In this document: one piece after another, positions 1 to 10,377 of the stretch
How the letters are laid out: each line of letters starts with the position of its first letter
Numbering within the stretch: the first letter of the stretch is position 1
Source: Roseiarcus sp963765375
GTDB lineage: Bacteria; Pseudomonadota; Alphaproteobacteria; Rhizobiales; Beijerinckiaceae
Length of the DNA: 64,000 nt
Reading direction: 5' to 3'
NCBI GenBank assembly: GCA_963765375.1
Contig: CAVXVZ010000005.1
Coordinates: 620,001-684,000 of the forward strand
Notes under the pieces: generated by a model
The model's database searches: none
What the model saw: only the letters and a program-made list of their open reading frames with translations
Told to the model about the DNA's origin: nothing
Translations under genes and position numbers: made by a program

Positions 1-799
1 GGCCGCCGACCCAGTCCCAGAAGCCAAACACCCGCGTCGGCTGGATGCCGAATTCCGCCACCTTGTCGAGTTGGGTCGAGACCGCGGCGAAATGGTCGTG
101 CACCGCCGCTTCGCCGACCCCCTGGGCGATCCAGGCGCGGGCGGTCCTGGCGTTGGTCATCGTCTCCACAGTGGTGAAGGTCTTCGATGAGACGATGAAC
201 AGGGTCCGCGACGGGTCGAGACCGCGCAGGGTGTCGCCGATGTCCGCCCCATCGACGTTGGAGACGAAGTGGCTGCGCAGCAGAGGCGGTGCGAACGGCG
301 ACAATGCGCGGGTCGCCATAGCGGGACCGAGGTCGGACCCGCCGATGCCGATATTGATGACGTCGGTCATCGGCTGGCCGAGGGCGCCGCGCACCCGTCC
401 CTCGCGGACGTCCGCGGCGAAACTGAGCATTTTCTCCCTGGTCGCGATCACCTCCGGCATCACGTCCTGGCCATCGACCCGGACGGGCTTGCCGGAGAAA
501 TTGCGCAACGCGGTGTGCAGGACTGCCCGCTTCTCGGTGACGTTGATTTTCTCGCCCGCGAACATCGCGTCGCGCCGGACCTCGACCGCCGCCGCCTTGG
601 CGAGCTCGACAAGCCCGGCAACAACGCCAGCGTCGACGCGCTGCTTGGAATAGTCGAACAGGAGATCGTCGAGGGTGACGCTGAATTCCTTGAATCGCCT
701 GGGATCGGCGGCGAAATCCGCTCTCGCCGTCCGCGCCAGCACGCCGTCGCGCATGCCGGTCAATTTCGCCAGTGCCGCTAAAGTCGCCTTGGTCGCCAT
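1..799 (-). CDS. pgi: Glucose-6-phosphate isomerase, N-terminal part (cut by window edge)
   Basis: Cytosolic enzyme interconverting glucose-6-phosphate and fructose-6-phosphate in glycolysis and gluconeogenesis. The reverse strand from an ATG at 797-799 is open to the window edge and gives about 266 residues. Visible family motifs are NIGIGGSDLGP near residue 147 (sugar-phosphate loop), SSKTFTT near 203, and FWDWVGG at the very edge, the start of the PGI signature. The catalytic C-terminal half lies outside the window. It is divergent from the ABC-F gene, with 62 bp between start codons. No frame break is seen. Confidence 0.95.
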   Translation of the reverse strand, partial: MATKATLAALAKLTGMRDGVLARTARADFAADPRRFKEFSVTLDDLLFDYSKQRVDAGVVAGLVELAKAAAVEVRRDAMFAGEKINVTEKRAVLHTALRNFSGKPVRVDGQDVMPEVIATREKMLSFAADVREGRVRGALGQPMTDVINIGIGGSDLGPAMATRALSPFAPPLLRSHFVSNVDGADIGDTLRGLDPSRTLFIVSSKTFTTVETMTNARTARAWIAQGVGEAAVHDHFAAVSTQLDKVAEFGIQPTRVFGFWDWVGG

Positions 800-861
800 G
801 GGCCTTTTCCTTTCCCCCGCTTGCCGTTAAGCGTGACGCCGCCGCGTCCGGACCTATTCAT

Positions 862-2667
<1,806 letters not shown>

Positions 2668-2672
2668 GGGTG

Positions 2673-2885
2673 TCAGTTTGGGTGTTGTCGAGGCTGTAGC
2701 CGGCCAACGAGTTCAAGTGCGTCTCGCGTCGAGCGAATGAGAGCGTGCGACCGGAGGATCGAGTCCTTGATATCGACGACCAGGCGTTGGAGGAGCGCGA
2801 GCTGCTCGGCGTGCTCGACGGCTTGCTGGAGAAAGCCTGCGTCATCATTCGCGGACCGAGTCTCGATCATGGCGGTTCGCCCCAT
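2673..2885 (-). CDS. Small hypothetical protein
   Basis: A possible 70-residue protein, or 65 residues from an internal ATG, with heptad-like hydrophobic spacing (LLQRLVVDIKDSIL) suggesting an amphipathic helix. It ends 5 bp from the convergent ABC-F stop codon. No family is recognised. It fills most of an otherwise empty 340-bp gap, but in DNA of this GC content a 70-codon frame can arise by chance. Confidence 0.35.
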   Translation of the reverse strand: MGRTAMIETRSANDDAGFLQQAVEHAEQLALLQRLVVDIKDSILRSHALIRSTRDALELVGRLQPRQHPN

Positions 2886-3007
2886 GTTGAAAACCGGCGC
2901 GATACTCCTGCGGCGCGAAGGGGGTTCCGGGCGCCATCAAGCGAGATGCGACACGTTTAACGATTCGATAATTCTCTGGGGCGGCGACGTGAGACGGAGA
3001 ATGGACG

Positions 3008-4174
3008 TTACGGCGCGAGCGCCGTCTCGACCAGCTCGACCCAATAGGTCATGCCATAGGGGAGGGCTGCGTCGTTGAAGTCGTATGCCGGGTGATGGAG
3101 CTTCGCGCTGTCGCCGTTTCCGAGGAAGATGAATGCGCCGGGGCGCGCCTCGAGCATGAACGAAAAGTCTTCCGCGCCCATGACCGGGGCGACGTTCGAA
3201 TCGACATGGGAATCGCCTGCGACCTTGCGCGCGACCGCGGCGGCGAACTCGGTCTGCGCCGGATGGTTGACGGTCGCGGGGTAACCGCGGCGATATTCGA
3301 CCCGCGCCGTCGCGCCGGCTGCCGCTGCGAGACCGGCGACGATCTCGCGGATTCGCTTTTCGACCGCGTCCCGGGTCGCGGCCTGGAGCGTGCGCGCCGT
3401 GCCGTTGAGCCAGGCCGACTGGGGAATGATGTTGCTGGCCGACCCGGCCTCGAAGCGGGTGATTGAAACGACGCAAGAATCGAGCGGATCGACGTTGCGC
3501 GAGGCGATGGTCTGGAGCGCGAGCACGATCTGCGCGCCGACGACCACTGGATCGACGCCCTGATGCGGCATCGCGGCGTGACCGCCCTGACCTTCGATCG
3601 TGATTGTGATCTCGTCGGCGGCGGCCATCAGCGGTCCTTTGCGCAGCATGAAGGATCCGACCGGCAGCGACGGCCAATTGTGCATGCCGTAGACCTCCTC
3701 GATGCCGAATCGGTCCATCAGTCCGTCGTCGATCATCGCCATCGCGCCCGCGCCGCCCTCTTCGGCGGGCTGGAAGATGACGACCGCGGCGCCGGCGAAG
3801 TTGCGGGTCTGAGCCAGACGCCGCGCCGCGCCGAGCAGCATCGCGGTATGTCCGTCGTGGCCGCAGGCGTGCATCTTGCCTCGGTTTTTGGAGCGATAGG
3901 GCAGGTTGGTCGCCTCCTCGATGGGCAGCGCGTCCATGTCCGCGCGCAGCCCGATCGAGCGCGCGCTCGAGCCCTTGGCGCCGCGAATGACGCCGACGAC
4001 GGCGGTGCGGCCGATCGACGTCTTGACCTCGTCGCAGCCGAAAGCAGTGAGGCGGTCCGCGACATATCGAGCCGTGCGCTCGACGTCGTACAGGAGCTCG
4101 GGGTTTTGATGGATGTCGCGACGCCAGGTCTGAGCGTCTTGAACGAGGTCCTTGACGGCGGAGGGGATCGGCAT
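3008..4174 (-). CDS. M20 family amidohydrolase (hippurate hydrolase-like)
   Basis: A 388-residue zinc peptidase/amidohydrolase of the M20D group, which hydrolyses N-acyl amino acids or amino acid conjugates. Metal and catalytic motifs are HACGHDGHT (residues 102-110), PAEEGG (136-141) and MGAEDFSFM near the C-terminus. The central region APQ..GHAAMPHQGVDPV is the dimerisation-domain signature. There is no signal peptide, so it is cytoplasmic. The exact substrate (hippurate, N-acetyl or indole-acetyl amino acid) cannot be read from sequence. It lies downstream of metW on the same strand with a gap of about 70 bp and may be cotranscribed. Confidence 0.88.
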   Translation of the reverse strand: MPIPSAVKDLVQDAQTWRRDIHQNPELLYDVERTARYVADRLTAFGCDEVKTSIGRTAVVGVIRGAKGSSARSIGLRADMDALPIEEATNLPYRSKNRGKMHACGHDGHTAMLLGAARRLAQTRNFAGAAVVIFQPAEEGGAGAMAMIDDGLMDRFGIEEVYGMHNWPSLPVGSFMLRKGPLMAAADEITITIEGQGGHAAMPHQGVDPVVVGAQIVLALQTIASRNVDPLDSCVVSITRFEAGSASNIIPQSAWLNGTARTLQAATRDAVEKRIREIVAGLAAAAGATARVEYRRGYPATVNHPAQTEFAAAVARKVAGDSHVDSNVAPVMGAEDFSFMLEARPGAFIFLGNGDSAKLHHPAYDFNDAALPYGMTYWVELVETALAP

Positions 4175-4246
4175 CGCAAGCGCGCTCCTTCCAAGTTCCT
4201 CCAGGGTGACGGCGCGGCGGCGGCGCTGTCAACCCGCGCGCCGCGC

Positions 4247-4876
4247 TCAGCGTTTGCGGTGGAGGAGGAAGATCGCCTGTTCGCCGAGCAGATTCCACGC
4301 CCATTTCGGCCAGATGGGATTGAGCGGACGCCCGCGAGGATCGAGGGCCGCGCTCCTGTCGATCGTCGCGCCGACCTCGCCGGCGAGCGCGACAAAATCG
4401 GCAATGGTGCAGAAATGGATGTTCGGCGTGTCGTACCAGGATTGCGAAAGGCTCTCGGTCACCGGCATTCGGCCGAAAAGGGCGAGCTGGGCCCGGACTC
4501 TCCAATGGCCGAAATTCGGCACCGAAACGATCGCCCGGCCGCCGATCCGCAGCATGTGCTCGAGAACGACCCGAGGCTGGCGCGTGGCCTGCAAGGTCTG
4601 CGACAGGATTACATAGTCGAAGGCGTCGGTCGGGTAATCGATGAGGTCGGCGTCGGCGTCGCCCTGAATGACGGAGAGCCCTTTCGCCACGCAATCGTTG
4701 ACGCCCTGCTGCGAAAGCTCAATTCCGCGTCCGTCGACATTTCGCTCTTCGACCAGCAGCCTCAGGAGCTCGCCGTCGCCGCAGCCGACGTCGAGAACGC
4801 GCGAACCTGGCGCAACCAGTTCCGCCACGCGCAAAAGGTCGACGCGCGGCGGGGCAAGGGTCCGGGCAAGGGTCAA
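4247..4876 (-). CDS. metW: Methionine biosynthesis protein MetW
   Basis: A 209-residue class I SAM-dependent methyltransferase-fold protein. The SAM-binding loop VLDVGCGDGELL lies near residue 30 and YVILSQTLQATRQP in the middle is characteristic of MetW. MetW works with MetX in homoserine acylation for methionine synthesis. Its ATG overlaps the metX stop codon by 4 bp, so the two are translationally coupled, the usual alphaproteobacterial arrangement. No lesion seen. Confidence 0.93.
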   Translation of the reverse strand: MTLARTLAPPRVDLLRVAELVAPGSRVLDVGCGDGELLRLLVEERNVDGRGIELSQQGVNDCVAKGLSVIQGDADADLIDYPTDAFDYVILSQTLQATRQPRVVLEHMLRIGGRAIVSVPNFGHWRVRAQLALFGRMPVTESLSQSWYDTPNIHFCTIADFVALAGEVGATIDRSAALDPRGRPLNPIWPKWAWNLLGEQAIFLLHRKR

Positions 4877-6066
4877 GCAATGCCTCTCGCTCGGGCGGCT
4901 GCGTCGATGAAGCCCCTCGTGGTGTCGATGAGGTCCGGGACATCGAGCAGGAATGCGTCATGCCCGCGATCGGTCTCGATCTCGACGAACGAGACCGACG
5001 CCCCGCCGGCGTTGAGTGCGCGGACGATCGCCCGCGAGTCCCTGGTCGGAAACAGCCAGTCGGAGGTGAAGGAGACGACGCAGAAACGCGTCTTGGAGTC
5101 TTTGAACGCGTTTGCGAGCGATCCGCCATAGTCCGCCGCAAGGTCGAAATAGTCCATCGCCCGCGTCATGTAGAGATAGGAGTTCGGATCGAAGCGCTCG
5201 ACGAAGATCGTCCCCTGGTGACGCAGGTAGGATTCGACCTGGAAATCGGCGTCGAAGGAAAACGTGCGCGCCGAGCGATCCTGCAGATTGCGGCCGAAGC
5301 GGCGATGCAGCGCGGTCTCGGACAGATAGGTGATATGGGCCGCCATGCGCGCGACCGCGAGGCCCTTCGCGGGGCGCGTGCCCTCGACGAGATAGCGCCC
5401 GCCGCGCCAATCCGGATCGGCCATCACCGCCTGCCGGCCGACCTCGTGGAACGCGATGTTCTGCGAGGAGTGCCGCGCGGCGGTCGCGATCGGGAGAGCG
5501 GCGAAGACGCGATCGGGATAGTTTGCGGCCCATTGAAGGACCTGCATGCCGCCCATCGAGCCGCCGGAAACGCAAAACAGCGTCTCGATGCCGAGATGAT
5601 CGATCAGCAGCGCTTGCGCCCGCACCATGTCGGCGATCGTGACGATGGGAAAGTCGAGCCCGTAAGGCTCGTCGGTTTCCGGATTGATGGAGGCGGGGCC
5701 GGTCGAGCCCATGCAGCCGCCAACCACGTTCGGACAAATGACAAAGAATTGGTCGGTGTCGAACGGGCGGCCGGGACCAACCATTGTCTCCCACCACCCC
5801 GGCCGGCCGGTGACCGGATGCAGGTTGGCGACATGTTGGTCGCCGGTCAGAGCGTGACAGATGAGGAGGGCGTTCGACCTCGCCGCGTTGAGGGCGCCGT
5901 AGGTCTGGTAGGCGATGGTGAGCGGCGCCAATGCGGCGCCGGAATCCATCCGCAGCGGCAAACCGGGACCCAACCGCAGGGTCGGACTGTCGGGCGAGAC
6001 GGATTGCGCGATCGCTCCGTTCACAAGCGCCCCTGCGTCCCCCACGACCGACCTTTCCACATCCAA
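4873..6066 (-). CDS. metX: Homoserine O-acetyltransferase MetX
   Basis: Alpha/beta-hydrolase enzyme transferring an acyl group from acyl-CoA to homoserine, the committing step of methionine synthesis. The nucleophile elbow SGGSMGGMQ places the serine near residue 170; the acid SDWLFP and base RGHDAFLL motifs follow in order near the C-terminus. The length of 397 residues is slightly long because of a loose N-terminal extension; a GTG about 16 codons downstream is an alternative start. Two palindromes lie just upstream of the start. It is coupled to metW and follows leuB on the same strand. Confidence 0.93.
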   Translation of the reverse strand: MDVERSVVGDAGALVNGAIAQSVSPDSPTLRLGPGLPLRMDSGAALAPLTIAYQTYGALNAARSNALLICHALTGDQHVANLHPVTGRPGWWETMVGPGRPFDTDQFFVICPNVVGGCMGSTGPASINPETDEPYGLDFPIVTIADMVRAQALLIDHLGIETLFCVSGGSMGGMQVLQWAANYPDRVFAALPIATAARHSSQNIAFHEVGRQAVMADPDWRGGRYLVEGTRPAKGLAVARMAAHITYLSETALHRRFGRNLQDRSARTFSFDADFQVESYLRHQGTIFVERFDPNSYLYMTRAMDYFDLAADYGGSLANAFKDSKTRFCVVSFTSDWLFPTRDSRAIVRALNAGGASVSFVEIETDRGHDAFLLDVPDLIDTTRGFIDAAARARGIA

Positions 6067-6070
6067 AGAC

Positions 6071-6103
6071 AGAGAATATGTTCTCTTTGTCGAACGAGTC
6101 GTT
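6071..6103 (-). promoter_or_regulatory. Two adjacent palindromes upstream of metX
   Basis: Plus-strand AGAGAATATGTTCTCT (6071-6086) is a 6-bp inverted repeat with a 4-bp spacer. AACGAGTCGTT (about 6093-6103) is a 5+1+5 palindrome. The first ends 5 bp before the chosen metX ATG, so it could be an operator or an RNA hairpin over the ribosome-binding region. No SAM-II riboswitch core could be recognised. The regulator is unknown. Confidence 0.4.
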
Positions 6104-6185
6104 TGTTATAGAGAAAGCCCTGGAGATGCAAGCGCGACGGCGTCACCGGACGCGTATTGACGTGAGCTGCGGGAAATCCGCGTCG

Positions 6186-7298
6186 CTAGCGCGGATTTCC
6201 CGCCAGCTCAGCGACGATGGCGTCGCCCATCTCGCCCGTCGACACCAGGCGATCGGCGTCGCCGCGGATGTCGGCAGTTCTGAGGCCCTCCGCGAGTACG
6301 CTGGCGATCGCCGCGTCGAGTCTATCGGCGGCCGCGTTGAGCCCGAACGAATAGCGCAACGCCATCCCGAACGAACCGATCATTGCGATCGGATTGGCCT
6401 GGCCCTTGCCGGCAATATCGGGCGCCGATCCATGGACCGGCTCGTAGAGCGCCTTGCGCCGGCCGCTTCTCGGATCGGCGTCGCCGAGGGAGGCCGACGG
6501 CAGCATGCCAAGCGAGCCGGTCAGCATCGCGGCGACGTCCGACAGCATGTCGCCGAACAGATTGTCGGTGACGATGACGTCGAATTGCTTCGGCCAGCGG
6601 ACAAGCTGCATCCCGAGCGCGTCGGCGAGCTGATGCTCCAGTTTGACGTCCGGATATTCCCGCTTGTGGAGGGCGGTCATCACCTCGTGCCACAGCACCC
6701 CGGACTTCATCACATTGCGCTTCTCGCCCGAGGTGACCTTGTTTCCCCGTTTGCGCGCGAGCTCGAAGGCGGTCCGTCCGATCCGCTCGATTTCAAACGT
6801 GTCGTAGACTTGGGTGTCGATGGCGCGCTTCTGTCCGTTGCCGAGATCGATGATCTGCTTCGGCTCGCCGAAATAGACGCCGCCGGTCAGCTCGCGCACG
6901 ATCATGATGTCGAGCCCTTCGACGACCTCGGGCTTGAGCGACGAAGCGGAGGCCAGCGCCGGATAACAGATCGCCGGCCGAAGGTTGGCGTAGAGGGCGA
7001 GCTCCTTGCGCAATCGCAGCAGGCCCGCTTCCGGGCGAACTTCGTAAGCGACCCCGTCCCACTTCGGGCCGCCGACGGCGCCGAACAGGACCGCGTCGGC
7101 TGCGCCGGCGAGCGCCATGTCAGAATCGCTGATCGCCTTCCCATGCGCGTCATAGGCGCACCCGCCGACCAGTCCCTTTTCGATCTCGAATTTGGCGACG
7201 CCCTCGCTGGCGAAACAATCGATGATCTTCTCGACTTCGGCCATGACCTCCGGGCCGATGCCGTCGCCGGGAAGCAGAAGGAGCTTGAAAGTCGTCAT
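6186..7298 (-). CDS. leuB: 3-isopropylmalate dehydrogenase LeuB
   Basis: Full-length (370 aa) NAD-dependent dehydrogenase that oxidatively decarboxylates 3-isopropylmalate in leucine synthesis. It begins with LLLPGDGIGPEV. The substrate-binding RELTGGVYFG motif is mid-protein, and the metal/NAD-binding signature NLFGDMLSDVAAMLTGSLG is in the C-terminal half. It starts 104 bp from and divergent to holA, and lies 119 bp upstream of metX on the same strand. Confidence 0.96.
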   Translation of the reverse strand: MTTFKLLLLPGDGIGPEVMAEVEKIIDCFASEGVAKFEIEKGLVGGCAYDAHGKAISDSDMALAGAADAVLFGAVGGPKWDGVAYEVRPEAGLLRLRKELALYANLRPAICYPALASASSLKPEVVEGLDIMIVRELTGGVYFGEPKQIIDLGNGQKRAIDTQVYDTFEIERIGRTAFELARKRGNKVTSGEKRNVMKSGVLWHEVMTALHKREYPDVKLEHQLADALGMQLVRWPKQFDVIVTDNLFGDMLSDVAAMLTGSLGMLPSASLGDADPRSGRRKALYEPVHGSAPDIAGKGQANPIAMIGSFGMALRYSFGLNAAADRLDAAIASVLAEGLRTADIRGDADRLVSTGEMGDAIVAELAGNPR

Positions 7299-7402
7299 GG
7301 CCGCTCGCGTTTCGTCTTTGAAAAAGCGGGTCGTGTGCTAGACGATTTCGCCATGACGCGAAAGCCCGGGGCCCTCCGCTTGCGGCGATTGAGGTCGAAC
7401 CA

Positions 7403-8429
7403 ATGAGCGTCGTCAATAGCGCGGCCGCCGACGGCTTCATCCAGCGACTGCCGAAGGAGGTCCGCTTTTACCTGGTGCACGGGCAAGACGAGGGACTGGC
7501 GCATGAACGGGTCAAGGCCATCATTCGCAAGCTGATCGATGCCGAATTCTGACCCGCTGCGGCTCGTGCGCCTGGAGGGCGACGCGGTCGCTCGCGATCC
7601 CGGCGCGCTCGCCGACGAGGCCTATGCGATCTCGATGTTCGGCGGCGCCCGGGCGATCTGGATTGACGCGCAGGGCCGCGATCTCCTGCCGGCGCTCGAG
7701 CCTTTGTTTGTTCGACCGCCAGAGGATTGCGCGATTGTCGTCAAGGCGGGACAACTCAAGAAGGGAACCGGCTTGCGGGCCGCCTTCGAAGCCTCGCCCG
7801 TTCGTGCCACGATCGAATGCTATTCCGACGACGCCAATGCGCTCGAAGCCCTCATTGACGCCGAGGCGCGCGCGGCCGGACTCTCGATCGCGCCGGACGC
7901 GCGAGCGGCGCTCGTCGCTTTGGTCGGCGCCGACCGTCAGACGACGCGCGGCGAGATCGGCAAACTGATGCTTTATGCGCACGGAACGGCGCGCATAACC
8001 GCCGATGATGTCGAAGCGATCGTCTCCGACGCAGCGCCGTCCAATCTCGATCAGGTCGTCGATCAGGCGCTGCTCGGCGACCTGCCGGCGGTCGAGACTT
8101 CGCTGACCCGGTTTTTCGACGAGGGGGGCGAGGCGGACCTTCTGATGATCCGGCTCGTTCAGCGATTGCTTCTTCTGCATCGCCTCCGGCTCGAAATGGA
8201 TCAAGGCCGACCGTTCGACACCGCCTGCCAGGCGCTCTATGTCAAATTGCCGCCGCCGGCGCGTCGCGCGCTGGCCAAGCAGGCCGAACGGTGGACCTCG
8301 GAGTCGATCGCTGGGCGGCTGCCCGCAGTCCGGCTGGCGAGCGCGCGAGTCCGAGGCGACGCGAGGCTGGCGGAGGTTTTGGCGACGCGGGCGCTATGGG
8401 CGCTCGCTGCCCGCGGCCGGAGAGCGTGA
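7403..8429 (+). CDS. holA: DNA polymerase III delta subunit HolA (single frameshift)
   Basis: Clamp-loader subunit that opens the beta clamp. The gene starts at ATG 7403 after a GAGGTC-type ribosome site; VRFYLVHGQDEGLAHERV near residue 15 is the HolA N-terminus. The frame stops at about 7551, while homology continues one frame over from about 7545 (NSDPLRLVRLEGDAV) to 8429. Removing one base near 7543 gives 341 residues, the normal family length. The downstream part reads FFDEGGEADLLMIRLVQRLLLLHRLR, the collar domain. Convergent with parB across the IS3 element. The frameshift is either a sequencing error or a real lesion; a shorter start at 7539 would drop the N-terminal 45 residues. Confidence 0.85.
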
Positions 8430-8484
8430 TCGAGGCAATCGAGGGCATGACGTTACGATTGGCATGATCCGCGCTCCTGCGCGA

Positions 8485-8504
8485 GGATTACGGTGACACA
8501 TGCA
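8485..8504 (+). repeat. TTACGGTGACA-type repeat, single copy left of IS3 element
   Basis: The 20 bp abutting the IS end contain ATTACGGTGACACATGCA, the same core found repeatedly at 9895-10150 and 41440-41605. Its presence exactly at the element boundary suggests that the insertion sequence landed in, or recombined through, one of these repeats. Confidence 0.6.
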
Positions 8505-8564
8505 TGAACTGCACCCTTTGTCTGAGACGCTGGATTTGAGGGACAGAGTTTTGGTTGTGTCGTT

Positions 8565-9422
8565 TCAGACGGTTTCGCATTGGCGGAGTTCGGCTTCGAA
8601 CTCGACCGGGGGTTTGTAGCCGAGCGCGGAGTGCAGTCGGGCTCGATTATAGACGTTTTCGAGGAAGGCGCCGATATGGGCTCGGGCGTCGTCGACAGAC
8701 GCGTAAGTCTTGCCGTTCACTTCTTCCTCCTTCAGGGTGCGCATGAAGCGCTCGGCCTTGGCGTTGTCATAAGGGTTGCCGGCGCGGCTCATGCTGATCA
8801 GAGCGCCGCGCGCCGCGAGCTTGTCGCAATAGTCGGCGCAGGCGTATTGCACGCCCCGGTCGGAGTGATGGATGAGGCCGGGCTCGGGGCTTCGGGCGGT
8901 CAAGGCCATGTCGAGCGCTTCGATCGCCAGGCTCGCTTCGAGATGGTCGGCGAGCGCCCAGCCGATCACCCTGCGGGAAAAGGCGTCGAGAACGACGGCC
9001 AGGTAGACAAACTGTCCCGCCAGCCTGACATAAGTGATGTCGGCGACCCAGATCTGATCGAGCCCGGTTGGGACGCGTCCACGCGTCAGATTGGCGACGA
9101 TGGGAAACTCATGCCGGCTGTTGGTGGTGTAGGGAACGAACGGCCTTTCGCGCAGGCGGAGCAGATTGTCCTCACGCATCAGGCGCAAGACGTGCTTGTG
9201 ATTGACCTTCAGGCCATCGACGCGCCAGAGGTCTCGGCAAACTCGCCGATAGCCGTAGAAGCGATTTTTGAGCGCGATCGTCTGGATTTTGTCGCGCAGA
9301 TCCGCTTCCGCTCGCTTCGGCGCGCGAACCTCGCCAAAGCGATAGAAGCCGGCGCGCGACACGCCGCTTAAGCGGCACAAATGCTCGATCGAGGGGGCGC
9401 CTTGCGTCTCCCGCGCGTTCAT
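8565..9422 (-). CDS. IS3-family transposase OrfB (DDE integrase)
   Basis: A 285-residue catalytic subunit with an rve integrase core. Visible acidic residues are in WVADITYV (first Asp), HHSDRGVQYA (second Asp) and NAKAERFMRTLKEE (Glu), the DDE arrangement. The N-terminus has the HTH_21-like region NRFYGYRRV. Its ATG overlaps the orfA stop codon as ATGA, so expression probably uses coupling or frameshifting from orfA. Confidence 0.93.
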   Translation of the reverse strand: MNARETQGAPSIEHLCRLSGVSRAGFYRFGEVRAPKRAEADLRDKIQTIALKNRFYGYRRVCRDLWRVDGLKVNHKHVLRLMREDNLLRLRERPFVPYTTNSRHEFPIVANLTRGRVPTGLDQIWVADITYVRLAGQFVYLAVVLDAFSRRVIGWALADHLEASLAIEALDMALTARSPEPGLIHHSDRGVQYACADYCDKLAARGALISMSRAGNPYDNAKAERFMRTLKEEEVNGKTYASVDDARAHIGAFLENVYNRARLHSALGYKPPVEFEAELRQCETV

Positions 9423-9820
9423 TTCTTCAATGACCGCGTAGATGGCGTCGCGCGAGACATGAGGTCCCGTGCGTCGATGAGCCGCAAGGCTTCGCGAAAA
9501 AAATCGAGGTCCATCTGCTGCTTGCCGATCTTGCGCTCGAGCTCGACAATCCGCGCTTGCGCCCGCGCCAGTTCGGTAAGCGGAGCAGGCGTAGCCGGCG
9601 CAGCGTCCGGACTGGCGCGGGCGCCGCCCGGCTTACGTCCGCGCTTCCGGTTGAGCCCGGCTGCGCCAAGCTCGCGATAGGCCGCTCGCCATTCGTAAAG
9701 CAGCTTGCGCCTGATCTTCAGTTCGTCCGAAACCGCCGCCATCCGCTCCCCGGCGTCGAGCCGAACCACCACAGCTTCCTTGAACTCGGTCGAAAATGTG
9801 CGCATCCCTTGCTGTGACAT
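9419..9820 (-). CDS. IS3-family transposase OrfA (helix-turn-helix)
   Basis: A 133-residue DNA-binding subunit. The N-terminal half (FSTEFKEAVVVRLDAGERMAA) is the transposase_8 / HTH_23 type, followed by a basic linker and a C-terminal leucine-zipper-like helix (LARAQARIVELERKIGKQQ). It ends in LKK with the stop overlapping the orfB start by 4 bp. Confidence 0.9.
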   Translation of the reverse strand: MSQQGMRTFSTEFKEAVVVRLDAGERMAAVSDELKIRRKLLYEWRAAYRELGAAGLNRKRGRKPGGARASPDAAPATPAPLTELARAQARIVELERKIGKQQMDLDFFREALRLIDARDLMSRATPSTRSLKK

Positions 9821-9894
9821 AGAGCCTCCTAACAGGCTCTGTCACTCAATTCGCCCTGTCTCACTTTCGGGGGGCAGTTCATAAAGCCCGCGCG

Positions 9895-10152
9895 GAATAC
9901 GGCGGAATACGGTGACACATACATTGTTCCCGTTGACTTCGGTCCGCCTACCTGGGGAACGTCCGGGGGATTTACGGGGATTTACGGTGCGGATTTACGC
10001 GGATTTACGGTGACACATGCATTATTCCCCCCTTTGGTCTCCACCCTTGGGAACGTCGGGCCGGGATTTCCATATTGGATAATGATGCAACTGTCACCGT
10101 AATGCCCGTAACGCCGTAATGCGGTCCACCGTAATGCGGTCACCGTAATGCG
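9895..10152. repeat. TTACGGTGACA repeat array (REP-like hairpins)
   Basis: Two diverged units of about 60 bp begin ACGGTGACACATRCATTRTTCCC-like at about 9899 and 10008. Each holds a TTCCC...GGGAA hairpin and ends near GGGAACGTC. Between them lie shortened ATTTACGG tandem copies. From about 10088 the core appears inverted (CTGTCACCGTAATG), followed by several CCGTAATGCGGT steps, so units face each other. The array replaces the 3' end of the adjacent gene fragment. It resembles REP sequences mobilised by RAYT transposases, but no RAYT gene is present in the window. Confidence 0.65.
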
Positions 10153-10377
10153 ACGTCAATGTTCCGCAATGGAATGATATTCACGTTAGAAATTGTAAAC
10201 GTAATCGGTGACGGGTTCGATGGATCGTATGGCCCCGATGGCTCTACGGTCACTCGCGGGAGAAAGAAAAAGGCACCGGCTAGGGTTATCGCAACCGCCA
10301 CAAGTGCTAAACGAGTAAAAAACCATCTGAGTATTTTACCAAGCGTTCTTAAAATCGCATATAGTAAAGCTCGCATG
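10140..10377 (-). pseudogene. 3'-truncated small membrane protein gene
   Basis: From ATG 10377 the reverse strand encodes a basic N-terminus, one strong transmembrane segment (LALVAVAITLAGAFFFL) and an extracytoplasmic beta-type stretch (ITFTISNVNIIPLRNIDVALR) that stops abruptly. The terminal codons GCA TTA CGG TGA belong to the TTACGGTGA repeat, so the original C-terminus is lost. The segment is clearly more AT-rich than its neighbours, suggesting acquired DNA. The parent family is not recognised. Confidence 0.5.

Larger units (their letters stand above)
8505..9881 (-). mobile_element. IS3-family insertion sequence
   Basis: A 1377-bp element. The left end begins TGAACTGCACCC and the right end, read inward, begins TGAACTGCCCCC; further inside both ends share TGAGAC and GACAGAG, giving imperfect terminal inverted repeats of about 40 bp. 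It carries two overlapping frames, orfA and orfB, on the minus strand. Flanking trinucleotides (GCA left, TAA right) do not match, so no target duplication is visible, which points to an old insertion or later rearrangement through the neighbouring repeats. Both frames look intact. Confidence 0.88.

Noticed and set aside
2937..4694. 585-codon minus-strand frame overlapping the M20 gene
   Set aside because: An alternative frame of the M20 amidohydrolase and metW coding DNA; Arg-rich and without motifs.
6067..6185. SAM-II riboswitch before metX
   Set aside because: The expected pseudoknot core sequences could not be found by eye; only palindromes are visible. A covariance search would be decisive.
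8485..10152. RAYT (Y1 REP-associated) transposase gene
   Set aside because: Looked for because of the REP-like repeats; no HUH/Tyr transposase motif is present in either strand of this region or at 41.4 kb.
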